In this document: positions 20,245 through 30,599 of the stretch, one piece after another
Layout of the letters: every line of letters begins with the position of its first letter
Position numbering within the stretch: the first letter of the stretch is position 1
Source of the DNA: Eukaryota sp. TZLM1-RC
Lineage: Eukaryota > Metamonada: BaSk clade
Length of the DNA: 64,000 nucleotides
NCBI GenBank assembly: GCA_040285825.1
Contig: JAUPSS010000004.1
Span: 1,902,550 to 1,966,549 of the forward strand
Direction: 5' to 3'
Notes under the pieces: generated by a model
What the model was told of the DNA's origin: nothing
Databases searched by the model: none
What the model saw: only the letters and a program-made list of their open reading frames with translations
Position numbers and translations under genes: made by a program

Positions 20245-21651
20245 CTATGCATTTTTCCGGCAACGTACTCTCTCCTCCAATTCATCATTTAAATTTTGGA
20301 AATCTTCTTGTACATATCCTGAAAAAAATCTATCTACACTAGAAAGTTCCTTGAATTCACTTGAATAATAAGGATTCAAATGTTTCTTGGCCAAAGAAGT
20401 TGAATAAAATGCAGTTTCAACTATAATGATAGTGGCATTCAAAACTGTATAAGTAAAAAGACTGATGAATGTGTAAAAGAACAGCCTGCTCAAAAAAGGA
20501 GCGGAAGAATAGGTAGCATCAAAGTAATCCGCCACTTGATCACCATTCAAGGCTGCAAACAAAGTGACAGCCGTCTGCCCTACACTGCCAAACAAAAAGG
20601 GTGCCGAAGATCTAAAGTAAAGATAACCAAAGAAGGTATAGGCAAAGTAGATAGGGGACATGGAGAATAACCATTTGGCAACATTGGGAAGAGATCCCTT
20701 GAGTGCTGTGATCAGTAAGTAAAGACGATCGGAAAAGGAAAAGTAAGAAGGAAGAGTGACAAAACGAAGTAGAGTACCTGTGCCGATGACAAGATCCAAA
20801 CGGGATAGAACAAAGGAGGGGAAGATTAGAGACAACGAAGCAAGAATAAGCAAGACATCAGATAGAAATGATCCCAAGAACCAACAAAGCTCTGAGTTAG
20901 AGAAGGAAGGTGACTTTGAGAGGAGAAAGGAAGAGGCTGAGGTTATTTGCCGCACTCTACTACCAAAATTAACTAAAACTAAAAGGCTAGATAAAACACC
21001 ACTTATAATAATATTCAAGTTTAAAAAGAGAGAGACCTCAGCCATTTCCTGTCTGGAGGGGTAAGAAAATTCAATGAAATAGGTGATGGTTCCGCTTCCT
21101 TGAATTAGTTTGAACTCATGCAGAATTTTCCAATGTGAAGTTTTACCTGGAATTTTGTGATCTATCTGCATTTGAATAAAAAGAGATTTGCTTGACTGTA
21201 AGGCACATAATAAATTTTCCTCAGAAGCAAACACCTCAGGAATCAATGTATCAGGGGAAAGTGAATAGTTTCTACTTAAATCATTTTTGCTTATTGTACA
21301 TGAAGAAGGGATGACAAAAGATCCAGAGCGTCGTGGCTTGAAGAAGAGCAGGGGGTAAGGATCACTGGAACTGGAAAGGTGAAAACTACCAAGAGAAGAG
21401 TCTGGTATAGACTGGAATTGAGTGGATAGTAACTTTATTTGTTCCAGTATATCATCAATAGAGTGGTAATAAAGTAAACGTTCCTTGGTGTCCATTAATT
21501 CATCAGGGTCTTCCAAAAAATAGGAGTTTAAACTATCTTTGATCTCTCCCACAAAGTGAGAAGCATCTGTTACATGGGTGACAATAAGGACAAGAGACGA
21601 TGCAGCCAAAAGAAGGTGAAGGACAACCTGGGCCCGCTTCATGCATGACAT
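20245..21651 (-). CDS. mucolipin-like (TRPML) cation channel
   Basis: A 468-residue polytopic protein. A first membrane helix (about 7-27) is followed by a large luminal domain (about 30-200), then five more helices (starting near 205, 255, 285, 330 and 395). Before the last helix lies the pore stretch TAVTLFAALNGDQVADYF, matching the NGDDMF-type filter of mucolipins, after SPIYFAYTFFGYLYF which matches the preceding helix of the family. TRPML channels release calcium, iron and other cations from endolysosomes. The protein is shorter than animal homologues (about 580), missing parts of the N- and C-terminal cytosolic tails. Polycystin-like channels are the alternative but the filter favours TRPML. 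Confidence 0.75.
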   Translation of the reverse strand: MSCMKRAQVVLHLLLAASSLVLIVTHVTDASHFVGEIKDSLNSYFLEDPDELMDTKERLLYYHSIDDILEQIKLLSTQFQSIPDSSLGSFHLSSSSDPYPLLFFKPRRSGSFVIPSSCTISKNDLSRNYSLSPDTLIPEVFASEENLLCALQSSKSLFIQMQIDHKIPGKTSHWKILHEFKLIQGSGTITYFIEFSYPSRQEMAEVSLFLNLNIIISGVLSSLLVLVNFGSRVRQITSASSFLLSKSPSFSNSELCWFLGSFLSDVLLILASLSLIFPSFVLSRLDLVIGTGTLLRFVTLPSYFSFSDRLYLLITALKGSLPNVAKWLFSMSPIYFAYTFFGYLYFRSSAPFLFGSVGQTAVTLFAALNGDQVADYFDATYSSAPFLSRLFFYTFISLFTYTVLNATIIIVETAFYSTSLAKKHLNPYYSSEFKELSSVDRFFSGYVQEDFQNLNDELEERVRCRKNA

Positions 21652-21745
21652 TGTTCAATATGTTGCTTGTGAAATGATGATAATGTTGTGTTAAAGATGA
21701 GATTGAGATTTGCGATTAAATACTGTGAATTTCACTTATCATGCA

Positions 21746-21940
21746 TTCCCCTGTGAAATTCACTCCTGTTTTCAACTCCCTCAGTGTCTACTCACAGGCT
21801 GTAAGAGACATGTAGCATCATTTGACAAAGACAATCATGATCTTCATCAATGGGCTACCTCACTTAAATACACCTACTGCTTTCACAGAACAAAGCCTCG
21901 CGACTTGATGTATCTAAGTGGATCTACCAAATGCTACTAG
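21746..21940 (+). CDS. small conserved frame convergent with Fanzor Fz-B
   Basis: On the strand opposite the Fanzor, a frame of about 65 codons (FPCEIHSCFQ...SGSTKCY, ending TAG) is also open in the other Fz-B copy (56050-56250, minus). Between the copies, four of five point differences are synonymous and the one length change is exactly 3 nt. The peptide is rich in Cys and His, with several pairs spaced like a zinc module. No ATG is shared by both copies at the start, and the same DNA encodes strong hairpins on the other strand, which could equally explain the conservation. Treat as a candidate only. Confidence 0.3.
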   Translation, partial: FPCEIHSCFQLPQCLLTGCKRHVASFDKDNHDLHQWATSLKYTYCFHRTKPRDLMYLSGSTKCY

Positions 21941-21954
21941 GGCATTTGTAGATC
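21861..21954 (-). ncRNA. candidate Fanzor guide-RNA scaffold (Fz-B copy 1)
   Basis: Read on the Fanzor strand, two hairpins lie 42-135 nt after the stop codon. Hairpin 1: GATCTACAAATGC, loop CCTAGTA, GCATTTGGTAGATC (21921-21954), 13 bp with one bulged G. Hairpin 2, directly adjacent: CACTTAGATACA and TGTATTTAAGTG (21909-21920 with 21861-21872), 12 bp with one G-U pair, enclosing 36 nt that hold an inner GCTTT/AAAGC stem. The second Fz-B copy has the same layout, with hairpin 2 identical. Location 3' of the nuclease and conserved structure are what is expected of an omega/fRNA scaffold. Confidence 0.55.
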
Positions 21955-21995
21955 GGTCTCAAAAGTTTTTGTTTCTGTATGCTTAGGTTCCCTAT

Positions 21996-22949
21996 TCATC
22001 TTCTTAACAGAGCTTCTGGGCAAATGTATCTTTCCGGCCACAATTCCGCTTTCTTCTTAATTTGAATATTTTTTGCAGCGGAAATATCTCTGTCATATAC
22101 CATTTGACACTCAGTACAAATACGCATCTGCCATGAGCCTGCTTGAATATTCTCGGCCATGCAACAACTTGACATTTTGCTTGTATTAAATTCACTGGTT
22201 GACAAGTGCTTCACGTCCTTTTGATAACACAACCATTTTCTGAAAGCCCTTGCTGATCCATATCGATTGACTTTTCGGCAATGAGAAGGGAAATTAGCAG
22301 AACCCACAGCAAGATAGAGTTTTTCAGGATGTCCAGCCAGCCTTTGAAATTTGTTGAGACTCTCTCTGAACCGTCTCTCTTTTCGTCTGCGGTTATCAAA
22401 TTTAATTATTTTCCATTTCTGGCGATTACTTTCCAAATACACTTTCCTCCTGACCAAATTCCAATGGTTCAAATATTGGTTGAAATTTTGAACGGAATAT
22501 TGGTTGGGAGAGTGTTTACTGGGTGAAGGTTTTGTCATGTATCTCCTGCCAGTTGGACAAGGGATAACTCCACATTGATTATCATTTAAGAAGTAACCAC
22601 ATAATCTTGATTGGCCAAGATCAACGCCGATAAGGGGGCTTTCAGGTAAAATTTCGACTGGATGTCTACGTCTTCGACGGGGCATTTTTTTAGTACCCTT
22701 CAACTGTGTTTCTCTGGTTTTGTTGGCATTAGGGTCACTTTTCATTTCATTTTTTGATCTTCTTTTCTTTTTCGGTGGTTCATCCAGCTCATCTGTGTTT
22801 TCTGAGTCATTATTTTTACCTTCAAAGGTCAAAAGCAGTTCATTACCATTAGTTTTCAATAAAATTTTGTTAAATCTATTTTTCAAACTTTTTCTGTTGA
22901 TATTGAATTTTTGCCTATATATATTTATTTCTATGCAATACAAATCCAA
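21996..22949 (-). pseudogene. Fanzor nuclease domain, lineage Fz-B copy 1, N-terminally truncated
   Basis: A 317-codon frame holding the whole RuvC half of a Fanzor. It starts with the strand NKILLKTNGNELLLTFEG, then a basic linker (KKKRRSK), RuvC-I PLIGVDLGQSRLCGY (D110), LYLAVGSANFPSHC in place of RuvC-II, alternative glutamate E253 in LSTSEFNTSKMSSCC, zinc cysteines C262/C263 and C278/C281, and RuvC-III DRDISAAKNI (D288). All catalytic positions are present. The first codon is TTG and no ATG opens the frame; the N-terminal region that copy 2 shows (53.6-54.6 kb) is missing. Either a 5'-truncated relic with an intact nuclease half, or a spliced gene whose first exons I cannot see. Confidence 0.78.
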
Positions 22950-24117
22950 CTATCCTTGTTGTTGAGCTTTCATTGACAAGCTTCTTCCTAAAGTTAACAG
23001 AATGATCATAAGGTAACAAACCAGCAGCTATAATTTCATCACACAACAATAATTGAGAAGAAATAACAGCAGATGAACGAATCATATTTCTTAAAACACA
23101 ATAGTTGTCCCAAATTCCAAGTTCCAAGGGATTAGGGAGGGATTAGGGAGGGAAGGGAAAAAAAGGGATTTGTATTCAACCTAAAATTCAACCACAGTAA
23201 TACTCAATGTCTCTGTTCTCTGGTGTATGTTAAACTTCTGCGTCGTCTCCACTATTTAGTCAGCGGTTTCACCCTTTCTATGATGAATGCCGCGTTACAA
23301 TAGTGGTAGATTTCATCCCAAATGCATGGTGTTTTTCCGTGCTATTGGTTATCAGACGCACTTTTCTCAAGAAGAGCGATTCCTGTTGTTCTTCTGCTTC
23401 GTGGTCTTTTACAATACTAACCTCAGCTTTGTACTCTCTGATTTTGTGTGTACTAACAACATATTGTTTTGTCACTCACAACAATCTACATTTCTCATAC
23501 AGATTCGTATTGTCAGCAACATTGTGACACTACTGTTCATCATAAATTTTATTGGATTGTTTCTCTCATTTATAGTACCTCGCAAGTATATGTCACAGAT
23601 GATGTTTTCAATTTTATTACAGTGCTTGCGTATAATTTCAAGTGTTCATGTGCAGTTCAAATATTGTGCTTTGAAGTTGCGATATCATTGCTAATTATGT
23701 TGTTTAATAGTGTTGTTTTTGCACTATTTGAATCAAAGTTCAGGGGTGTTAATTCCTAACTAATCTCACAATTAACATCAATCAAAGCAATCAATTTTGC
23801 TTAAGGAATTTCGTCTTTCATATAATCTTTTTTAGGTAAAAAATATGGTTTCATATGAGCTAAAAGAACACAAAAACTATTTTGGAATAAACTGCCATGA
23901 TTTCGAGAGGCTTCTGGAACAACTTCATACTATTCCATCAAGTTCGTTGGCAGTATTCCAAAGAAAGCAGTTGTGAGTGAAGGAATTGAAACAAAGGACA
24001 ATATTGGATTGAAAATAGCATTTGTTGTACTGTGGACAATTAGTCTAGTATAGATTTCATTAGTGACGGCCTTTATAAGGGCCAGTGAAATTTAAATAAA
24101 TATTTTTTATCTCATCA
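22950..24117. other. spacer with G-rich, telomere-like tract
   Basis: No gene supported. At 23128-23167 six GGG runs occur in 40 nt, including GGGATTAGGGAGGGATTAGGG, able to form a G-quadruplex and containing two TTAGGG units. Plus-strand frames at 23287-23759 and a 43-codon ATG frame at 23845 have no recognisable domain. At about 24,078 there is a GGCCTTTATAAGGGCC palindrome. Confidence 0.4.
23128..23167 (+). repeat. G-quadruplex / interstitial telomere-like motif
   Basis: GGG runs separated by ATTA, A, ATTA, A and AA satisfy the usual G4 pattern with very short loops. The 11-nt unit GATTAGGGAGG is repeated twice. It lies near the truncated 5' side of Fz-B copy 1. Confidence 0.6.
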
Positions 24118-25430
24118 GTTAATGACAATAAGACTGTCGAATACCTATCGGCAAATGGTAATCGCTCCACGACCTTGGTATGTGCAAGTGGTGTTCTTGC
24201 TCTAAATGTGAATAGCTTGGCCACTCAAGTGTTTTTAAGGATCGAACTCCAGATCATTCCTGGTACCAATAATTTTTTGATCGGAAGAGACTTATTACAA
24301 ACCTTGGGGCCGCACGGCGCACGGTTTTAATATTAATTTGGATCGCGAACACCGCACCATCTTAACTGCTGAATGTGAGTTTGGTAATAGAATTTGTCAA
24401 TCATTCAGATTCATAGAACAATTGAGTAATAAATCAGACTTAGGTAATGATTTTGGGCATTCCACATTTAGACATGAGTTAGATGAGTTGGGCTGTAGAA
24501 TATGCCTGGATGACATTAGGGACGAGGAACGCCTAGTCGTGCTATTCGAAAAATATAGAAATGTATTTAGTGGGCTACCTCACCCGGATGGAATTGATTG
24601 TCAGCCGATGACCATTGCATTTTATGACGAAAGTAAGGTCGTCAAAAAAAACCTCGAAGATTAAACCCAGAAAAACAACGGGTAGCCGAGGAAATTTTTA
24701 ACGAATTGATCCGTAATGGATTTGCTGTGCCCGCAAAGTCTCAATTCAGTAGTCCCATCTGTCTTGTGATTTACCCTGATCACAGGAAACCACGATTAAC
24801 TGGCGATTTTAGTGGTATTGGTGGAGTAAATGATTTAACTAAACCTGTAGAGGCAAATTTGCCCAGGATTAGCGACATTTTAGAGTTTCTAAGTAAAGCT
24901 AATTATATAGCAACTCTAGATTAACCTACGGCATGTTGCCAGCTCAAAATTGCAGAAGAGGATATTGATAAAACTACCGTATCAATTCCCGGGATGTCGA
25001 TCAGTTTTAAAAGGGCTTGTTTTGGTTTGAAGAACGTTCCTGCAGTCTTCCAAAACATGATGATGGAAATTTTTGATTCCGAAGGTGTATTTATATATAT
25101 CAATGATATTATATAGTAGCTTCATCCTTGGATGAATTTTTATCAAGAGTAGGTACGGTACTAGAACGCGCCAAACGTTTTAGAGTTAACTTGGGCCTAC
25201 CCAAGTGTAGTTTTACCACTTGCAAACATGAAACAAAAATTCTAGGTAGTATTTCTGCAAACAAAACCCGTTATATAGATGAGTATAGAATCGAGGGACT
25301 GATCAACCTACCCAAACCCAGGACATTACCTGAGGTCAGGAGTAGGCAGGCGAGTAGAATTATTGGACAGACATATTGTCTAGATTGGTTGATACCAAAC
25401 CCAAAACCACTTGAGTCCAACATGTGAGAA
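24118..25430 (+). pseudogene. Ty3-type retroelement relic (protease to RT)
   Basis: Plus-strand frames include the end of a retropepsin (IIPGTNNFLIGRDLL), the leader to RT, then RT motifs: SSPICLVIYPDHRKPRLTGD, LPRISDILEFLSKANYIATLD, FKRACFGLKNVPAVFQNM and VFIYINDII. The last is the catalytic box with the first Asp changed to Asn (YIND), followed at once by two stops. A further RT stretch with LGLPKCSFTTCKHETKILG follows. At least three frame breaks. It is a cousin of the minus-strand element to its right. Confidence 0.85.
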
Positions 25431-25484
25431 ATTTGACACCTCACAGAGTTGAAGAACAATTACCCTATTTGAATTTATTAAATA

Positions 25485-25565
25485 TGTTGCCTTAGGTTGC
25501 AAAAGTGGTTGAGATAAAGATAATTTATTTTCTATTCATATTATAAAAGCCTAAGGGCGCCAACA
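25485..25565 (-). repeat. candidate short LTR with polypurine tract
   Basis: On the minus strand, after the Ty3 pol ends, AAAAGGGGAAGAAG (25569-25582) looks like a polypurine tract. Three bases later TGTTGGCGCCCTTAGG starts an 81-bp segment ending CCTAAGGCAACA, so it begins TG and ends CA with inverted ends. It contains TTATAATATG and AATAAA, in the right order for an LTR promoter and polyadenylation site. I did not find the matching 5' LTR, so this may be the sole survivor. Confidence 0.5.
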
Positions 25566-25669
25566 CTGCTTCTTCCCCTTTTCAAAGATAATAAGCTTGA
25601 TAAATATGAACCAAACTATAAACAAATAACTAAGTAACTACAAATAATCTAAACTAATCTAAACTAAGA

Positions 25670-28600
25670 ATTAGCATCACTTCCTAATTCTAGTACTGCG
25701 TCTAGGCCTCTTGTGAGGCGTAGAGTTATTGGAGGTACTTTTCCGTTGACTATTAGTACGTTTTCCAATTTTCTTGTTATTCCTACTGAACAACTTGTAA
25801 GCTTCTGAATGTTTAACTGAATGGAGAGGCCCTTCTGTTGTCTCACCGCCAAACCATTGAACAGTACAGAAACTACCTGGGTCAGAATTATATTCTGAGA
25901 GGATTTTCTCCATAACATGTTTCTCACCATCGCCTGCTGCGACTGCCTTAAGAAATTCGATATCCTGTGGATTATCTGCGTTATAGATTTTACAATCTTT
26001 CTTAGCAGCCTTTAATTCGCAGCCAGTGATAAGATTCTTTAATAATAAAATGGAGTTGGAAGGAAGGTCTATTACTAAAAAGGGTCCGTTCCAAGATCCA
26101 TCTAATTTATTATTCTGTTTGATTTTACGGAGGACATAGTCACCAATATTAAATACTATAGAACGCGAATTAGTATTGTCTACTGAAATCGAAGTATTTA
26201 ATGATTGATGACGCTCTGCTTCTTCCCTTTTTCTTGCAGACGAGTATTTTTTATTTTAATATCGTCTAATAAAAATATATTGGAATCAAATTTTGATAAG
26301 TTTCCTAATATGTTTGCAGGGTCCGATCTTGGACTAATCGAAGATCCGAACATTAGTTCGTAAGGTGTAAAACCTGTCTTTCTGCTTTTAGTGGAATTTA
26401 TTAATAGTTGGGATATGGGATATAAGTAGACCAATTTCCGTAATCATTAAAATCTATTAATAATTTCCTCAAGCATTGTAGAACGTCTATATGTTTTCGT
26501 TCTACGAGTTCATTACTTTCAGAGTAGTGGGGTATTGATTTACTCGTCTCAATAGCTAATCTATTACACACTATCTTAAAAGTCTCATTGGCGAACTCGG
26601 GACCATTATCACTATGAATTAACATAGGAATGCCAAAAATTGCGCAAACGTTCCAAATCAAAGCGTCTGCGGTCTCTAAGGCATTGAGTTCGTTCAGAGG
26701 GACTAAAATTGAATATCCAGTAAAAGATTCTACAAATACTAATAAGTATTTATTACCATCAATATCAGTATTCAGAGGTCCAATTGTGTCGACATTTAAT
26801 CTAGCAAAAGGACGATCTGCCCAAAGGAAACCTGTGGAAGGTGTTTTCTATTCTTTTAACTGGTGCCGTTCTTTGACAAGTTGGGCATCTTTTGATGTGG
26901 TTTATGAGGTCCTTTCTCTTATTAGGCCAGAAAAAGTCGCTTTTGGACAGTTTATGTAGACTGTCGTTTTTGCTGGGGTGGCCTGATTGAACCAATCCAT
27001 GTATTAATAGTAGAGCCTGTTTTTTGAGGTTTTTTGGAATTAAAGTTTTATTTTTATTGTTTTTCCAAATTTGAAAATTTTCAACTAGAATTGCATTTTC
27101 AAATAAAGGGTCATTGTTATTTTTGGCTATTTGCTGTTCACATCTTATTTTAGAGAACCAAGAAGAAAAAATAGCTAAGTCCTGGTGTCTACTTAGGGTT
27201 GAAATTGATGGGATGTCTTTGAAGTCCGAATCAGAATCATCGGCTATTGGAGGTATCTCGTAATTCGAAAGTAAAGTATCTGGTATATTTATACTACATA
27301 TAGAAGGAGTTTCCTCATTTTGATCTAAATCAATATTCCTCGATAGCATATCTGCCCAGTGGTTGTCTTCACCTGGTTCATGGACTATATCAAAGTCGAA
27401 TTCAGATAGTATCGGCAGCCATCTCTTTACAATTCTGTCTTTCTCTGGGGCTGTGGCCAGGAATGCATTATTTTTGTGATCAGTGAAAATTGTTAGATGT
27501 CTAGTCGAAAGGTAGCTTTCTAAACAACTTTCAGTTAAAATCAGAAGAATTGCATATAATTCTTTCTGTAAAGTGGACCATTTTCTTTGTGTTTCTGTAA
27601 GTAATCTACTATAGAACGACAAAAGTTTCACTTTTCTCTTATTCAGCGGGGTTCCTGCAGGAGAGTATGGTTCAATTTCTTGCCAAATGACACCTCCTAC
27701 TGCTACATCTGATGCATCAGTACTTATTAATACGCGCTTGCCCGGAGCTGGTAATTCAAGGGACATGTGGTTAATTATTAAATAGTTTATTTGTTTAAAA
27801 TAATCATCATGCTCGTTGGTCCATTTTATTATTCTTGGTTTTCCCTTTATTAACTCATTGATTGGAGCTATTAATTCGAAAATACCTGGAAGCCAATCTC
27901 TAATATAATTGATGGATCCTACCAATGAGCGAACTTCCTTCACTGATTTTGGTCTAGGGATTCTCATCAAGGCTTCTATCTTTTTCTTACTAATAAATCT
28001 AGTTTTATCCTGGAAGGTGCTTCCTAAGATGTCAATAGGGTGTTTGGAAGTTACGAATTCACATTTACGTAAACCTATATTTACACGTTTATTTCTGGCG
28101 CATTGGAGGGCCTTCTGTAATCTCTTATAGAATTCATCGAAAGTCGTTCCAACTATTATAATACCATCGATATATATATAAAAACGCCATCAATTTGGAA
28201 TATTTCCATCATTACATTTTGAAAAACTGCTGGGATAATCTTTAATCCGAAGCAAGCTCTTTTAAACATAATTCACCTTCCAGGGATTGAGATTGATGTT
28301 TTCTCAATGTCCTTCTCAGCTACATTCATCTGCCAGAAAGCTTTTGGTAAATCAAACGTGGCAATGTAATCTGTTCTACTTAAAAACTCTAAAATATCAC
28401 TAATCCTAGGTAGATTAGGCTCTACTGAAATCTTGTGGGCATTGACTCCAGCTTTACGACTAAAGTCTCCCGTTAACCTGGGTTTCTTGTCGTCAGGATA
28501 TATAACTAAGACAATAGGAGAGCTGAATTTATAATTAGATTCAACTACGTAGCCCATTTCAATCAGTTCATCAAATATTTTGTTTGCTATTTCCATTTTG

Positions 28601-29560
28601 CTGGGATTTGATCGTCTAGCATGTTTATGTACTATAGCATTCTCGTCTCTAAAGGGGATTGTTAGAGGTTTTCAATCGATTCCTTTTCTGTTTGGAGTTT
28701 CACTAAAAACATCGCTGAAAATTCCTAGTAGACTCGTTAATTTCAATTTATTGTTATCATCATCTAATTTTATCTCACAACCAGATCTAGTTAACTGCTC
28801 CTCAAATTCGGAAGGACTCGATGATTGGTTATCTAAGGTCCCAATCGAATGTTGAGCGATTCTTGTGTTGAATTCAGATTCTGCATTTAACAAAGTGCGG
28901 TGTTCTTTGTCTAATCTAATGAAAAGACCATCATCCGTCTGAAGCCCAAGTGTTTTTAACATCTCTATCCAAAAAAAAATGTCTGTCTATTAATAATTTG
29001 TTCGAACCCGGGATTATGGGAAGAGTATGTCTAAAATGTACCTGGTGCACAATGCTTCCTACGTTGAACGACAGAATACCATTTGCACTCCCTAGCGATT
29101 TACTTGATACGTTATTGGCTGGTAAGAACTCAATTGTATCATCTCTATTAATTGACATGTTGCATTTGTTAGCCAAATCTTCTGTTATAACCGAACAAAA
29201 CGCTGACGAATCAATAGTTGCAATCATTTTTATATTATTTATTAAAATCTCCAATCTTAGAAATGCAGAACGCTGGGATCTGATGTGGTTCTCACTAACA
29301 GTAGAATTTATACCAAAAATACTATTGATATTAGAGCTGGGTTTGTAGAATTGTAGAGGATTAAGTAAGAATTGTTGAGCTGTTGGGGAGTTGTTGACTG
29401 GGTTTCCGAAATCGGCAATTGATTGATTATGATTGATTGCGTTGATTTGTTTCCGATTGGGAAAAATTCCAGTATTTCTGACCCTGTTGCTGAAATTTTA
29501 TTTTGATGTTTTTGAGTTTGTTGTTTCTTGGGGTTTACATTTCTTCCTTTAGTTTCAATC
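25670..29560 (-). pseudogene. Ty3-type retroelement, nearly full pol, frameshifted
   Basis: Minus-strand order: possible gag tail (29308-29562), retropepsin (28931-29254, IATIDSSAF), RT (28596 down to about 28,000), RNase H (VLISTDASDVAVGGV, HWADMLSR), integrase zinc finger (H-x6-H ... CPTCQRT), and integrase core with D of VDTIGPL, D of HSDNGPEF and E of NELVERKH all present. The tail (about 26,180-25,680) has FNIGDYVLRK and a segment MEKILSEYNSDPGSF that resembles a chromodomain strand, ending RPRRSTRIRK. RT box reads YIDG instead of YIDD. Frame breaks lie near 28,180-28,260, 26,800 and 26,230. Domain order (integrase after RNase H) makes it Ty3/Gypsy, probably chromovirus-like. Confidence 0.88.
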
Positions 29561-29812
29561 AAAAATTATTGGAAATGCGATTTTTGACCAACAAACATCA
29601 AAGCTTAAGTGTAAAAAACAACAAAAAACACTGAACGACAAATTTGCATTGAGAATACAATATTAAATACCGAGAACAGGAAGATTTTGCCAAAGAAACC
29701 ATTGAAACCGAGTATGGTCAAAAAAATTGAGCCAAGTTTGAGTGGCTTCAACCCTGATCCATTGATTCAATTCAAATCAATGACCCCAAATTAAAATCTT
29801 CCCACTGTTATG

Positions 29813-30540
29813 TGCTTTGATCTTGAAACCTATCAGGATGGTCATCTTTACCAAAATCGTGATGGCCAATTTCTCCCTCCTGACGAGATTATCAACAAAA
29901 AGAGAAAAGAGGGTGCAAATTTTTTGAAAAAGAAAACTGATAAGTCAATGGGTGAGTGGATTTTTTGATTAAAAGGTGTTTTCAATTTCGATTTTTGATG
30001 GTAAGTTTGATCACCATAATTTCTTTTTGGAGAGTAAATATTCACTTATATTGAGAATGAGTCCTCAAATAAGATTACCAGACATTGATATGGGTGTTCA
30101 GGCAGAAATATTCTCTGACAAAAAAACCTTGCTTCGTAGGTTCCTAAACCTTATTGGTGATCATCAACCCCATTGGTTTTTTAATCACAATTTAATGCAG
30201 TTTGATTTACAGGTTTTAAAAAGAAGATTAAATAATTTTGATTTACCATTTCCCACTGTTCGAGATGATTCAACAATTGATGTACTCAGTAAACTTTCAC
30301 TAAGACGGAGAGTAGTTGTCATCAGGGAAAATGGCTTTTTTCTTTTAGTTATTTTGGTTTTTGCCAAAAAATTTATTAAAATACCCTACGGACATGGATG
30401 AGGCATTTTGGCATATAAAATGATAACTGAAAAGAAAATCAAACTTCATCAGGAATTTTCTCATATATTGCCAATGGATTGTTTAGCTACTTCTCCTCAG
30501 ACAAAATTCGATTCAATATGGGCTTCATGATTGCATCCTT
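29813..30540 (+). pseudogene. DEDD 3'-5' exonuclease / family-B DNA polymerase-like relic
   Basis: Frame 1 (about 29,790-29,968) contains TVMCFDLETYQDG, an exo-I motif. After a frame change, 29,976-30,401 contains HWFFNHNLMQFDLQVLKRRL, an exo-II motif (NH-x3-FD), and TIDVLSKLSL. This pair in this spacing is typical of the proofreading domain of family-B DNA polymerases, including those of Polinton-type elements, but also of stand-alone exonucleases. No polymerase palm motifs (DxxSLYPS, DTD) were found before Fanzor-like sequence starts at about 30,600. Stops at about 29,966, 30,399 and 30,528 show it is dead. Confidence 0.45.
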
Positions 30541-30599
30541 TGTCTGAAACTTTTCGTGCTGTTTCAGAAAGACAAATTTATTTTTTCATCTTATAAAAC

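Noticed and set aside
20756-21064. Plus-strand Lys/Arg-rich frame of 102 codons
   Set aside because: Antisense of the mucolipin-like gene, whose motifs are clear.
24070-24100. GGCCTTTATAAGGGCC palindrome as a possible LTR or promoter
   Set aside because: It has a TATA-like core and AATAAA nearby, but no paired copy or TG/CA ends were found.
28990-29015. GTTCGAACCCGGGA resembling a tRNA B box
   Set aside because: It lies within the retropepsin coding region of the Ty3 element and no acceptor stem or A box fits around it.
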